Shown here: positions 14,819 to 21,573 of the stretch, one piece after another | How the letters are laid out: each line of letters opens with the position of its first letter | Numbering within the stretch: the stretch's first letter is position 1 | Assembly: GCA_900541315.1 (NCBI GenBank) | Contig: UQJF01000041.1 | Coordinates: forward strand, 1-21,573 | Reading direction: 5' to 3' | Length of the DNA: 21,573 nucleotides | From: an uncultured Clostridium sp. | GTDB lineage: Bacteria; Bacillota; Clostridia; Lachnospirales; Lachnospiraceae | Made by a program: the position numbers and the translations under genes | Notes under the pieces: generated by a model | The model's database searches: none | What the model was told of the DNA's origin: nothing | The model's input: the letters and a program-made list of their open reading frames with translations, nothing else

Positions 14819-16759
14819 TCACGCTTTCAACGCCCTCATAGCATTCAAAATCGCGATCACCGAAACACCAACATCCGCAAAAACCGCTTCCCACATATTC
14901 GCCACACCAAAAGCTCCCATAGCCAGGACCACAAACTTAACCCCCAGTGCAAACACAATATTCTGCATAACGATCCCCATAGTCTTTCTGGAGATTCTTA
15001 CAATATCCGCGATCTTTCCCGGATCATCATCCATAAGCACCACATCCGCAGCCTCGATCGCCGCATCCGATCCCATACTTCCCATAGCGATTCCCACATC
15101 CGCTCTGGAAAGCACCGGTGCATCATTAATGCCATCACCAACAAAAGCCAGTTTTTTACTTTCCGGAAGAAATTTCATCAGCGATTCCACTGCATCTACC
15201 TTATCACCAGGAAGCAGCTGGGCATGAACCTCATCCAGACCGATTTCCTTCGCTACCGCCTCCGCTACATTACGTCTGTCGCCAGTCAGCATCACAGTCT
15301 TAGAAACACCAGCCCGCTTCAGTCTTTGGATTGCATCTTTCACACCATCCTTGATGCCATCTGCAATGACGATCGAGCCCAGGAATCTGCCATCTTCTGC
15401 CACATATACAACTGTACCTATAGAATCGCACTCCGTATAAGAAATTCCTTTCTCATCCATCAGCTTGCCATTACCTGCCAATACCATTTTCCCATCGATC
15501 TTAACCTTCACGCCATGACCGGAGATTTCCTGGGCATCACTTACTCTGCTCTGATCCAGTTCCTTTCCCCATGCATCCCTGATAGACCGTGAGATCGGAT
15601 GATCCGAATAGCTTTCAGCCAGTGCAGCCAGTTCCAGTACCTTTCTCTGCTTTTCACTTCTGGGATCTGTGCCATTTTCAGCACTTTCGCCACTTTCATT
15701 TTCTCCATTCCCAGTTGTATCTGCTTCCTCATCCACACTGTAGATCCGGGCCACCTTAAATTCACCCTTCGTCAGCGTACCTGTCTTATCAAATACCACT
15801 GTATGAAGCTTTGACATGATCTCCAGATAATTGCTTCCCTTCACCAGAACACCCTTTTTAGAAGCAGCACCGATACCAGAGAAGAAACTCATTGGAACAG
15901 AGATAACCAGGGCACAAGGACAGGAGATAACCAGGAATGTACACGCTCTTCGTACCCATTCAGCCCATGACTGACCTGCAAATAACGGCGGGATCACTGC
16001 CAATACAACTGCACCTATTACTACAGCCGGTGTATAATACCTTGCAAACCGGGTAATAAAATTCTCCACATGGGCTTTCTTGCTGCTGGCATTCTCCACC
16101 AACTCCAGGATCTTGGCTACAGTAGAATCATCAAATTCCTTGGTAACTTCCGCCCTCAAAAGCCCATTTCCATTGACACAGCCGCTTACCAGATCATCCC
16201 CTTCCTTCACTGTTCTTGGAACAGACTCACCGGTCAGCGCAGAAGTATCTACCATAGACTCACCAAAAACAACTTTTCCATCCAGTGGGATCTTCTCGCC
16301 TGGCTTGATCACGATGATATCACCAACCTCCACGTCGTCCGGATCCACCTGCTTTAACTGCCCGTCTTCCTCAATATTGGCATATTCCGGGCAGATATCC
16401 ATCAGATCTGTAATAGACTGGCGGGAACGGTTTACTGCATAACTCTGGAACAGCTCGCCCACCTGATAAAACAACATAACAGCCACTGCCTCAGAATATT
16501 CATTCACTCCAAAAGCACCAATGGTCGCTACTGCCATGAGAAAATTCTCATCAAAAATCTGACCATTTTTAATATTCCGCACTGCCTTATAAAGAATATC
16601 CCAGCCGATCACAAAATAAGGGATGAAATACAAAAACAGCAGCTTCCAGCCTTCAAACACAGCAGGGATCATTTTCATATGATCTGCTGCCACCAGCGCT
16701 GCATACAGCACTGCAGTCACCAGAATACGTGTGAGCATGTTTTTCTGTTTCTTTGTCAT
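14819..16759 (-). CDS. cadA: Zn2+/Cd2+/Pb2+-exporting P1B-2 type ATPase
   Basis: A 646-residue metal pump that exports divalent soft metals at the cost of ATP. Landmarks in order: TGES at 176-179 (actuator), CPC at 280-282 in the membrane metal site, DKTGT at 324-328 with Asp324 phosphorylated, HP at 387-388, and GDGINDAP at 541-548. Lys608 in membrane segment 7 and Asp629 in segment 8 (ADVGVSVIAILNA) are the residues that mark zinc/cadmium pumps such as ZntA, as opposed to copper pumps. The usual N-terminal HMA domain is missing from this polypeptide and is encoded by the small gene 22 bases upstream. An acidic, low-complexity insert lies at ~344-370 in the nucleotide-binding region. AAGGAG precedes the ATG by six bases. 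Confidence 0.94.
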   Translation of the reverse strand: MTKKQKNMLTRILVTAVLYAALVAADHMKMIPAVFEGWKLLFLYFIPYFVIGWDILYKAVRNIKNGQIFDENFLMAVATIGAFGVNEYSEAVAVMLFYQVGELFQSYAVNRSRQSITDLMDICPEYANIEEDGQLKQVDPDDVEVGDIIVIKPGEKIPLDGKVVFGESMVDTSALTGESVPRTVKEGDDLVSGCVNGNGLLRAEVTKEFDDSTVAKILELVENASSKKAHVENFITRFARYYTPAVVIGAVVLAVIPPLFAGQSWAEWVRRACTFLVISCPCALVISVPMSFFSGIGAASKKGVLVKGSNYLEIMSKLHTVVFDKTGTLTKGEFKVARIYSVDEEADTTGNGENESGESAENGTDPRSEKQRKVLELAALAESYSDHPISRSIRDAWGKELDQSRVSDAQEISGHGVKVKIDGKMVLAGNGKLMDEKGISYTECDSIGTVVYVAEDGRFLGSIVIADGIKDGVKDAIQRLKRAGVSKTVMLTGDRRNVAEAVAKEIGLDEVHAQLLPGDKVDAVESLMKFLPESKKLAFVGDGINDAPVLSRADVGIAMGSMGSDAAIEAADVVLMDDDPGKIADIVRISRKTMGIVMQNIVFALGVKFVVLAMGAFGVANMWEAVFADVGVSVIAILNAMRALKA

Positions 16760-16781
16760 GGCTATCTCCTTATACCGCAGA

Positions 16782-17000
16782 TCACATAACGATCTTGCAA
16801 TCCGGCTCTACTTTCTTACAGATCTCTGCTGCTTCTTTCAAGATCTCATCAAAACGGTCATCATCTGCATCCAAAGTCAGTTTCTGCATCATAAAGCTTA
16901 CTGTTGCATCATTTACGCCGTCAATTTTTTTAATAGCATCCTCCATCTTTGCAGCACAGTTAGCGCAGTCCAGATCCATCAGTTTAAATTTCTTCTTCAT
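16782..17000 (-). CDS. Stand-alone heavy-metal-associated (HMA) domain protein
   Basis: A 72-residue ferredoxin-like HMA domain with the metal-binding motif DCANC (Cys12 and Cys15). The aspartate just before the first cysteine is typical of zinc/cadmium HMA domains; copper chaperones have Met-Thr or Met-x instead. It lies between the CadC-like repressor and the P1B-2 ATPase on the same strand, 22 bases before the ATPase, whose own N-terminus lacks an HMA domain. It therefore probably works as a detached N-terminal domain or metallochaperone for the pump. AGGAGG lies nine bases before the ATG. Confidence 0.92.
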   Translation of the reverse strand: MKKKFKLMDLDCANCAAKMEDAIKKIDGVNDATVSFMMQKLTLDADDDRFDEILKEAAEICKKVEPDCKIVM

Positions 17001-17051
17001 AGTCTTGTTCCTCCTGATATAAAATATTCTTTTAATAAAACAGCTTTTTCA

Positions 17052-17411
17052 CTACTCCTGGATATGCTCCATTCCCTGACTGATGATCGTCTTTACATGG
17101 CCATCTGCAAGGGAATAAAAAACGGATTTTCCGTCCCTGCGGTTTTTTACAAGGCGGTTCTGCTTTAAGATCCGCAGCTGGTGGGAAATAGCAGACTGGG
17201 TCATATTAAGCAACTGGGCAATATCACAGACACACAGTTCTGCCTCAAACAGCACATAAAGAATCTTTATCCTGGTAGAATCCCCAAATACTTTAAAAAC
17301 CTCTGCCAGATCATACAGCTGGTCTTCATCCGGCATATGGTCTGTCACTGCTTTTACCACATCTTCGTGAATCTGACATGCTTCGCAGTGTTCTACATCG
17401 TTTAATGCCAT
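17052..17411 (-). CDS. cadC: ArsR/SmtB family metal-sensing repressor, CadC-like
   Basis: A 119-residue winged-helix repressor that releases DNA on binding metal. It has the elements of both known CadC sites: the N-terminal pair Cys9/Cys12 (HCEAC) and Cys60/Cys62 in ELCVCD for the alpha-3N cadmium/lead site, and Asp103, His105, His116 and Glu119 (DxH-x10-HxxE) for the alpha-5 zinc site. The recognition helix is MTQSAISHQLRILK. It is the first gene of the operon with the HMA protein and the pump, and an operator-like palindrome lies just downstream of its promoter, so it probably represses its own operon. AAAGGAG is well placed about eight bases before the ATG. Confidence 0.9.
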   Translation of the reverse strand: MALNDVEHCEACQIHEDVVKAVTDHMPDEDQLYDLAEVFKVFGDSTRIKILYVLFEAELCVCDIAQLLNMTQSAISHQLRILKQNRLVKNRRDGKSVFYSLADGHVKTIISQGMEHIQE

Positions 17412-17449
17412 AGGCGGTGCTCCTTTCCTTTGTATTCACATAAATATTT

Positions 17450-17471
17450 CATATGAATAATTGTTCATATG
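17450..17471 (-). promoter_or_regulatory. ArsR-family operator candidate
   Basis: A near-perfect 22-base palindrome: arms CATATGAA (17450-17457) and TTCATATG (17464-17471) around TAATTG. This fits the TGAA...TTCA operators bound by CadC/CzrA/SmtB-type repressors. It sits about five bases downstream of the predicted start of transcription, where a bound repressor would block the polymerase. Confidence 0.8.
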
Positions 17472-17482
17472 TTTATATTTAC

Positions 17483-17510
17483 ATTATAATACAACCCATA
17501 TAAATGTCAA
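17483..17510 (-). promoter_or_regulatory. Sigma-A promoter of the cadC-HMA-cadA operon
   Basis: On the minus strand perfect TTGACA (17505-17510) and perfect TATAAT (17483-17488) boxes are 16 bases apart. Transcription should start near 17476, giving a leader of about 65 bases that contains the operator palindrome. Confidence 0.85.
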
Positions 17511-17539
17511 TATGTTTTCTGAAATTTTGACTCTGGTAT

Positions 17540-17569
17540 GTTACAGTTTGGCATATGGTGGACTGTAAC
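17540..17569. repeat. Short inverted repeat flanked by CTGGTAT direct repeats
   Basis: GTTACAGT (17540-17547) and ACTGTAAC (17562-17569) are perfect 8-base arms with a 14-base loop. CTGGTAT occurs just before (17533-17539) and just after (17571-17577). It lies between the cadC promoter and the M20 terminator. No function is assigned. Confidence 0.4.
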
Positions 17570-17574
17570 CCTGG

Positions 17575-17640
17575 TATCATAAAATCCCGGTAAGACATTC
17601 TGCTTTTCTTAGCAGCCCGTCTTACCGGGATCACTATGAT
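17575..17640 (-). terminator. Terminator-like hairpin after the M20 gene
   Basis: ATCCCGGTAAGAC (17584-17596) and GTCTTACCGGGAT (17619-17631) form a perfect 13-bp stem. An inner CTGC/GCAG pair lies in the loop, and outer ATCATA/TATGAT pairing extends it. On minus only four T's follow, so termination may be moderate. It lies 27 bases past the M20 stop codon. Confidence 0.7.
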
Positions 17641-17657
17641 GTTCTTACTTATTCTTT

Positions 17658-18833
17658 TTATTTGAACTTTTTCTTGTTTTCTGCAAACTCAGCCTTTACT
17701 TCATCCATCAGCTCCGGCTTTGTGATCAGATCCATAGAAGCTCCCGCAATGGACTTGGCGCCATAGAGGATGCAGTCTCTTGCAGCCTGTGTCTTTCCTG
17801 CATCTACAAATTCCTGAGAGTGGGAAGATGTACCTTCCGGTACAAAAGCTACACGGATACAGGAACCTGGGATCTCATACATAACGTTTCCAAAATCAGT
17901 GGAACCGGTCTTTTCTCTCGGTGGTGCCAGTCTTGGAGCACCTGCCAATTTGGCATTTTCCATAAGAAGCTCATTTAACTTAAGAACCGGGATCTTATTG
18001 TAGAAATCACTGGTCTGCTCTAATTCATAATCAACACCTGCGATCAGTGCTGCGCCCTTAACAATGTCCTTAAAACGGCTTACAACACCCTTTAACTCTT
18101 CCTTGGAGAAAGAGCGCAGGGAAAACTTACCTACAGACTTTGCAGGCACTACATTAGCCGGTCCCGGAAGCTCTGCTACGGTATAATGCATGCGCACATC
18201 ATCCGGCACATGCTCTCTTAAAAATTCAATACCGTTAAATGCTACTAAAAGAGCATCAAAAGCGCTGCGTCCCTGTTCCGGAGCCAGTGCTGCGTGGGCA
18301 CGTTTTCCATGGAAAGTAACCTTAAAGGACTGGTCTGCCAGACACTTTACATCTGTACAGGTAGTCGGGCTTCCATGCATCATAAACGCTGCATCCAGCT
18401 CGTGGAAACAGCCGTTCTTGATCATATCACACTTAGAACCAAGGGTTTCCTCTGCCGGTGTGCCATAAACTACCAGTGTAAATGGCTCTTCTCCTGCACA
18501 TTCCTTTAAAGCAACTGCTGCGCCTAAACAGGACGGTCCCTGCATATGATGGCCGCATCCATGTCCTAAGCCCTCTAAAGCGTCATACTCGCAAAGGATA
18601 CCGATCACAGGACCGCCTTCCCCATGTTTCCACTCTGCACGGAAAGAAGTTTCATATCCACCTACACTTCTTTCTACAGAAAAACCATTATCTGTAAGAT
18701 ATTTTGTTAAAAGATCACATGCCTGGTATTCTTTGCCTCTGTATTCTGGATGATCAAAGATAAAATCAGCCATTTCCCACAGTTTTTCTTTCTGTGCTTC
18801 AATTTTTTCAAATAATTCATTTTTCGTTGTCAT
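17658..18833 (-). CDS. M20 family metallo-amidohydrolase
   Basis: A cytoplasmic di-zinc hydrolase of the M20 family, 391 residues. The metal-binding core is visible as CEYDALEGLGHGCGHH (81-96), PAEE at 126-129 with the catalytic and metal glutamates, MMHG with His153, and a final HSQEF. A dimerisation domain is inserted at ~165-285. The CEYDAL...GHGCGHH pattern is that of the AbgB/PM20D2-like group, which cleaves acylated amino acids and related amides such as p-aminobenzoyl-glutamate. The substrate here is not known. It begins 18 bases after the stop of the YfcC-type transporter with a strong GGAGG site, so uptake and hydrolysis genes form one operon. Confidence 0.9.
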   Translation of the reverse strand: MTTKNELFEKIEAQKEKLWEMADFIFDHPEYRGKEYQACDLLTKYLTDNGFSVERSVGGYETSFRAEWKHGEGGPVIGILCEYDALEGLGHGCGHHMQGPSCLGAAVALKECAGEEPFTLVVYGTPAEETLGSKCDMIKNGCFHELDAAFMMHGSPTTCTDVKCLADQSFKVTFHGKRAHAALAPEQGRSAFDALLVAFNGIEFLREHVPDDVRMHYTVAELPGPANVVPAKSVGKFSLRSFSKEELKGVVSRFKDIVKGAALIAGVDYELEQTSDFYNKIPVLKLNELLMENAKLAGAPRLAPPREKTGSTDFGNVMYEIPGSCIRVAFVPEGTSSHSQEFVDAGKTQAARDCILYGAKSIAGASMDLITKPELMDEVKAEFAENKKKFK

Positions 18834-18851
18834 AAAATTCCCCTCCGGACA

Positions 18852-20252
18852 TTACATCGGTCCTAAATGGATACCCTGGGCAATTGCTGTCATAATACAT
18901 GCTGTAACTGCCCAGATCAGGAACAGTTTCCAAATAAACTTCAGCCAACGGTCATATGGGATGTTAACAGCACTGATGATACCCATAAGAGCAGTAGAAT
19001 GAGGCAGAATATAGTTACAGAAACCATCACCGAAATTATATGCCAGAACACTGGTCTGACGGGTAACACCTAACAGGTCAGATACCGGGATCATGATCGG
19101 CATGATAGCTGCCGCCTGTCCACTGCCAGATACAATTACAAAGTTGATCAGTGTATTTGCAATATACATTGCAGGAGCCATAAAGAAGCTTGGTGTGTGA
19201 CGCAGGCAGGAAGCCAGTGCGTATACAACAGTATCTACGATCTTTCCTGCGCTCATGATACTTGCGATGGCACTTGCAAGACCGATGATCATAGCAGCTG
19301 TCAGCATCTTTTTACAGCCTTCAACAAATACCTTTGACATATTAGAAGGTGTTTCTCCTGCAATAAATCCAACTACAATACCAAGTCCTACGAATACAGA
19401 TGCCAGCTCCGGCATATCCCAGCCAAACTTAACAGAACCAACTACCATACCAGCTAAAGCTGCAACCAGAGCGATGATGATCAGGGTTTTTCTTACATCC
19501 ATGGTTCCGAAAGAGTCAATATCCAGGTCTTTCTGCTCATTCTGGCTGTCCAGGTCATACATTGGGCTTAACTCTGGATTCTTGCGGATCTTTAAAGCAT
19601 ATCTTACCAGATAAATATTGGTAATAATAAGGAATACCACAAAGCAGACTGCACGGTACTGGATTCCTGAAAACAGCGGCAGTTCTGCGATCTTCTGGGC
19701 AACAACAGTGGTACTTGGATTTACAGTACCGGTTGCAAAACCAACTGCGCCACCTAACAGGATGATCGCCGCACCAACGATGGAGTCAAGTCCCATTGCC
19801 AGAGTGATCATTACAACTACAGGAGCAAATGCGATGAACTGGTTTACACCCTGGGTGGTACAGATCAACGCAAAGATGGTAGTCATGATCGGGATAAAGA
19901 TATACAGACGGTTCTGGAATACCTTTGCAACACGGGCTACTGCAGAATGAAGAGCGCCGGATTTGCTGATCAGGTCAAACGCACCGCCTGAGAAGATGAT
20001 GACTAACATCAGATCTACTCTCTTACACATGGAATTTACAATGTAAAGAGGGATCAGAAGTGGGTTAACTGGACAGCGGTCAATAAAGGAGAACTGGTTC
20101 GGGTCTACTACCTTTACTCCGTCTGCGTTTTCCACACGCACATACTGTCCTGCCGGAATGATCCAGGTCAGTAAGGTTGCGAACAGGATGATGACCATCA
20201 TGATCACAAATGTGTGAGGCATTTTAAATGTCTTTTTGTTTTTTTCTGCCAT
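18852..20252 (-). CDS. YfcC family (PF03606) membrane transporter
   Basis: A 466-residue integral membrane protein with about a dozen hydrophobic segments. It belongs to the YfcC branch of the C4-dicarboxylate anaerobic carrier-like family (PF03606). Recognisable stretches are LTWIIPAGQY near residue 30, and SGSGQAAAIMPIMIPVSDLLGVTRQ and YNFGDGFCNYILPHSTALMG in the last third. YfcC proteins are thought to carry amino acids, peptides or carboxylates, but few substrates are proven. It lies directly before an M20 amidohydrolase and after a LysR regulator on the same strand. Import of an amide-linked or dipeptide-like compound for hydrolysis is a reasonable inference. AAGGAG lies eight bases before the ATG. 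The 111-base gap to lysR is very AT-rich with no clear terminator. Confidence 0.88.
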   Translation of the reverse strand: MAEKNKKTFKMPHTFVIMMVIILFATLLTWIIPAGQYVRVENADGVKVVDPNQFSFIDRCPVNPLLIPLYIVNSMCKRVDLMLVIIFSGGAFDLISKSGALHSAVARVAKVFQNRLYIFIPIMTTIFALICTTQGVNQFIAFAPVVVMITLAMGLDSIVGAAIILLGGAVGFATGTVNPSTTVVAQKIAELPLFSGIQYRAVCFVVFLIITNIYLVRYALKIRKNPELSPMYDLDSQNEQKDLDIDSFGTMDVRKTLIIIALVAALAGMVVGSVKFGWDMPELASVFVGLGIVVGFIAGETPSNMSKVFVEGCKKMLTAAMIIGLASAIASIMSAGKIVDTVVYALASCLRHTPSFFMAPAMYIANTLINFVIVSGSGQAAAIMPIMIPVSDLLGVTRQTSVLAYNFGDGFCNYILPHSTALMGIISAVNIPYDRWLKFIWKLFLIWAVTACIMTAIAQGIHLGPM

Positions 20253-20363
20253 TTTTAATACTCCTTCCGTACTTTTTTATTATTTTATCACGCTAAAGCA
20301 TGGAAGTATATTTAATTTTATTTATTCTTTATATAAATTTAATAAATAATGACGATATTGGGA

Positions 20364-21332
20364 TTAAAAGGCATTTTGACATCCATGCTGCCGGATCACC
20401 TGTGGAAAAATTTTCTCACATTCTCTTCCATGCGCCATAAGCATATCGATCATACGCTGCATATAGCCGGTCACTGGCATTTCTTTCCTGTATGCCAGCA
20501 CAAAATCAGTGGCACTGTCAATATTACGCATACAATAATACCGCACATTTTCCTGCTTTTTCATATACATCACATAGCTTTCCCGGTTAAATCCGATCCC
20601 CAGTCCTTCTCCTACCATCTGCATGGCAGTTTCTATGCTGCGTATCTCCCGTATTTTTCCCGGCCTTACTCCATTTTTATTTAATATACGTTCTGAATCC
20701 CTGCGGATGCTCTGATTCTGTTTTGCCAGTATAAGCTTTTCCCCGTTCAGCCAGAAAAGGTCCAGACTTGGAAGGACTTTTCCTTCTTCCCAGACTGCCT
20801 TTTCATTAATGGGATGGTCTTTTGGGACAGCAATAAGAAGATGTTCTTTAAATACCACAAAACTATTCATATAGGGAGGCAGGTCTACGCTATTGCATAA
20901 AAGCAGATCTGCTTTAAAATTCTGGATACTTTCTTTTAATTCTTTCATGGTTCCTTCACAAAGGATCACTTCCACTCCTGGAAATTCCTTTTCGTAAGAG
21001 GCAATAACAGGGGGCAAAAATCCGGTCGCCCGGCGCAGCTGGACCCCGATGCGGATGCGTCCGCTGTAATTTCCTGTAATATCCTTTAATTTTTCATCCA
21101 GTTCATGGCTCAGCTGCAAAATAAGCTTCGCCTTTTCCACATACTGCTCCCCCGCATAGGTAAGGATAAACTGCTTTCCCACCCGTTCAAATAAACGGAC
21201 TCCCAGGGATTTTTCCAGATTGTTAATGTATATGCTTAATGCAGGCTGGGAAATGAAAAGTTCCTTTGCCGCTGCTGTAATCGTTCCGTTTTCTGCCAGG
21301 GCACAGACGTATTCCTGTTCCTTCAGATTCAT
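20364..21332 (-). CDS. LysR family transcriptional regulator
   Basis: A 322-residue LTTR. The winged helix-turn-helix is at residues 1-60 (NGTITAAAKELFISQPALSIYINNLEKSLGVRLFER), followed by a linker helix and a substrate-binding domain of the periplasmic-binding-protein fold from ~85 to 300. I chose the ATG at 21332 because AGGAGG (21340-21345) lies seven bases upstream; the ATG at 21338 would be only one base away. It probably controls the transporter-M20 pair downstream. That pair runs in the same direction, which is less usual for LysR regulators than divergent placement. Confidence 0.92.
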   Translation of the reverse strand: MNLKEQEYVCALAENGTITAAAKELFISQPALSIYINNLEKSLGVRLFERVGKQFILTYAGEQYVEKAKLILQLSHELDEKLKDITGNYSGRIRIGVQLRRATGFLPPVIASYEKEFPGVEVILCEGTMKELKESIQNFKADLLLCNSVDLPPYMNSFVVFKEHLLIAVPKDHPINEKAVWEEGKVLPSLDLFWLNGEKLILAKQNQSIRRDSERILNKNGVRPGKIREIRSIETAMQMVGEGLGIGFNRESYVMYMKKQENVRYYCMRNIDSATDFVLAYRKEMPVTGYMQRMIDMLMAHGRECEKIFPQVIRQHGCQNAF

Positions 21333-21373
21333 GATCATGCCTCCTGTGTGCTGAAACTTTTTTATCTTCTGTC

Positions 21374-21387
21374 ATGTACTAGTACAT
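21374..21387. promoter_or_regulatory. Perfect 14-base palindrome in the lysR leader
   Basis: ATGTACTAGTACAT is a perfect palindrome four or so bases downstream of the predicted lysR transcription start and about 30 bases before its ribosome binding site. The position suits a repressor or autoregulatory site. The protein that binds it is not known. Confidence 0.55.
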
Positions 21388-21397
21388 CGTTTCATAT

Positions 21398-21427
21398 ATT
21401 ATACTTAATTATCCGAAAGAATGGCAA
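21398..21427 (-). promoter_or_regulatory. Predicted sigma-A promoter of lysR
   Basis: On the minus strand TTGCCA (21422-21427) and a perfect TATAAT (21398-21403) are 18 bases apart. Further upstream (21428-21573) is AT-rich with no complete gene. A short frame ends in a stop near the window edge, too short to identify. Confidence 0.65.
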
Positions 21428-21573
21428 GATTTATTGCTTTAAACAGCATAACGATCAAAAGTATTTCTGTCTAGTGTACTGACAAATTAATTTCTAAAGC
21501 AATATATTTCCAAGTCTGATCCATTTTTATGAGTCAAACTTTGAATTTAGTTCAATAGGGTCCGAAAGGGCTC

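Noticed and set aside
21530..21573. End of a gene on minus at the right edge
   Set aside because: Short frames end at stops here, but fewer than about ten codons are visible, too few to support any call.

Overview
The window reads as chromosomal DNA of an anaerobic Clostridia bacterium, most likely a gut Lachnospiraceae. This is inferred from strong AGGAGG-type ribosome binding sites, GTG starts, the protein families present and the moderate GC content; no rRNA or other taxonomic marker was available. It is mostly ordinary housekeeping and transport genes. No phage, insertion sequence, CRISPR array, tRNA or rRNA was seen. The unusual content lies between the genes, where several long inverted repeats and leader-like structures occur.

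Layout. On the minus strand at the left are ppk (polyphosphate kinase) and ppx (Ppx/GppA phosphatase) in tight tandem. The 3' end of ppk runs into a remnant of the 3' end of tuf (EF-Tu), followed by a strong terminator. Upstream of ppx is a 336-base gap with three nested hairpins and an intrinsic terminator. Next, also on minus, come plsC, pheA (chorismate mutase/prephenate dehydratase) and a DUF815 AAA+ ATPase, probably one operon. A second minus-strand cluster holds two type IV pilin-like proteins and a PF06541 membrane protein. Facing these, on plus, is potABCD (polyamine ABC importer). The two divergent groups are separated by a hairpin of about 153 bases with arms of about 70 bases.

The middle right has a DtxR/MntR-type metal regulator and an alpha/beta-hydrolase esterase on plus. 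They converge on a minus-strand zinc/cadmium efflux cluster: a CadC-like ArsR repressor, a stand-alone HMA domain protein and a P1B-2 ATPase. The convergent gap holds a 129-base inverted-repeat element. The right end, on minus, carries a LysR regulator, a YfcC-family transporter and an M20 amidohydrolase, which together look like an uptake-and-hydrolysis module for an amide or dipeptide-like substrate.

How the genes fit together: ppk and ppx make and degrade polyphosphate; potABCD imports polyamines; the two metal regulators handle iron or manganese and zinc or cadmium separately; pheA feeds phenylalanine synthesis; plsC makes phosphatidic acid. The best candidates for something undescribed are the long hairpin in front of potA, the leader in front of ppx-ppk, and the tuf-tail junction at the end of ppk. 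All three need genome-wide comparison to judge.
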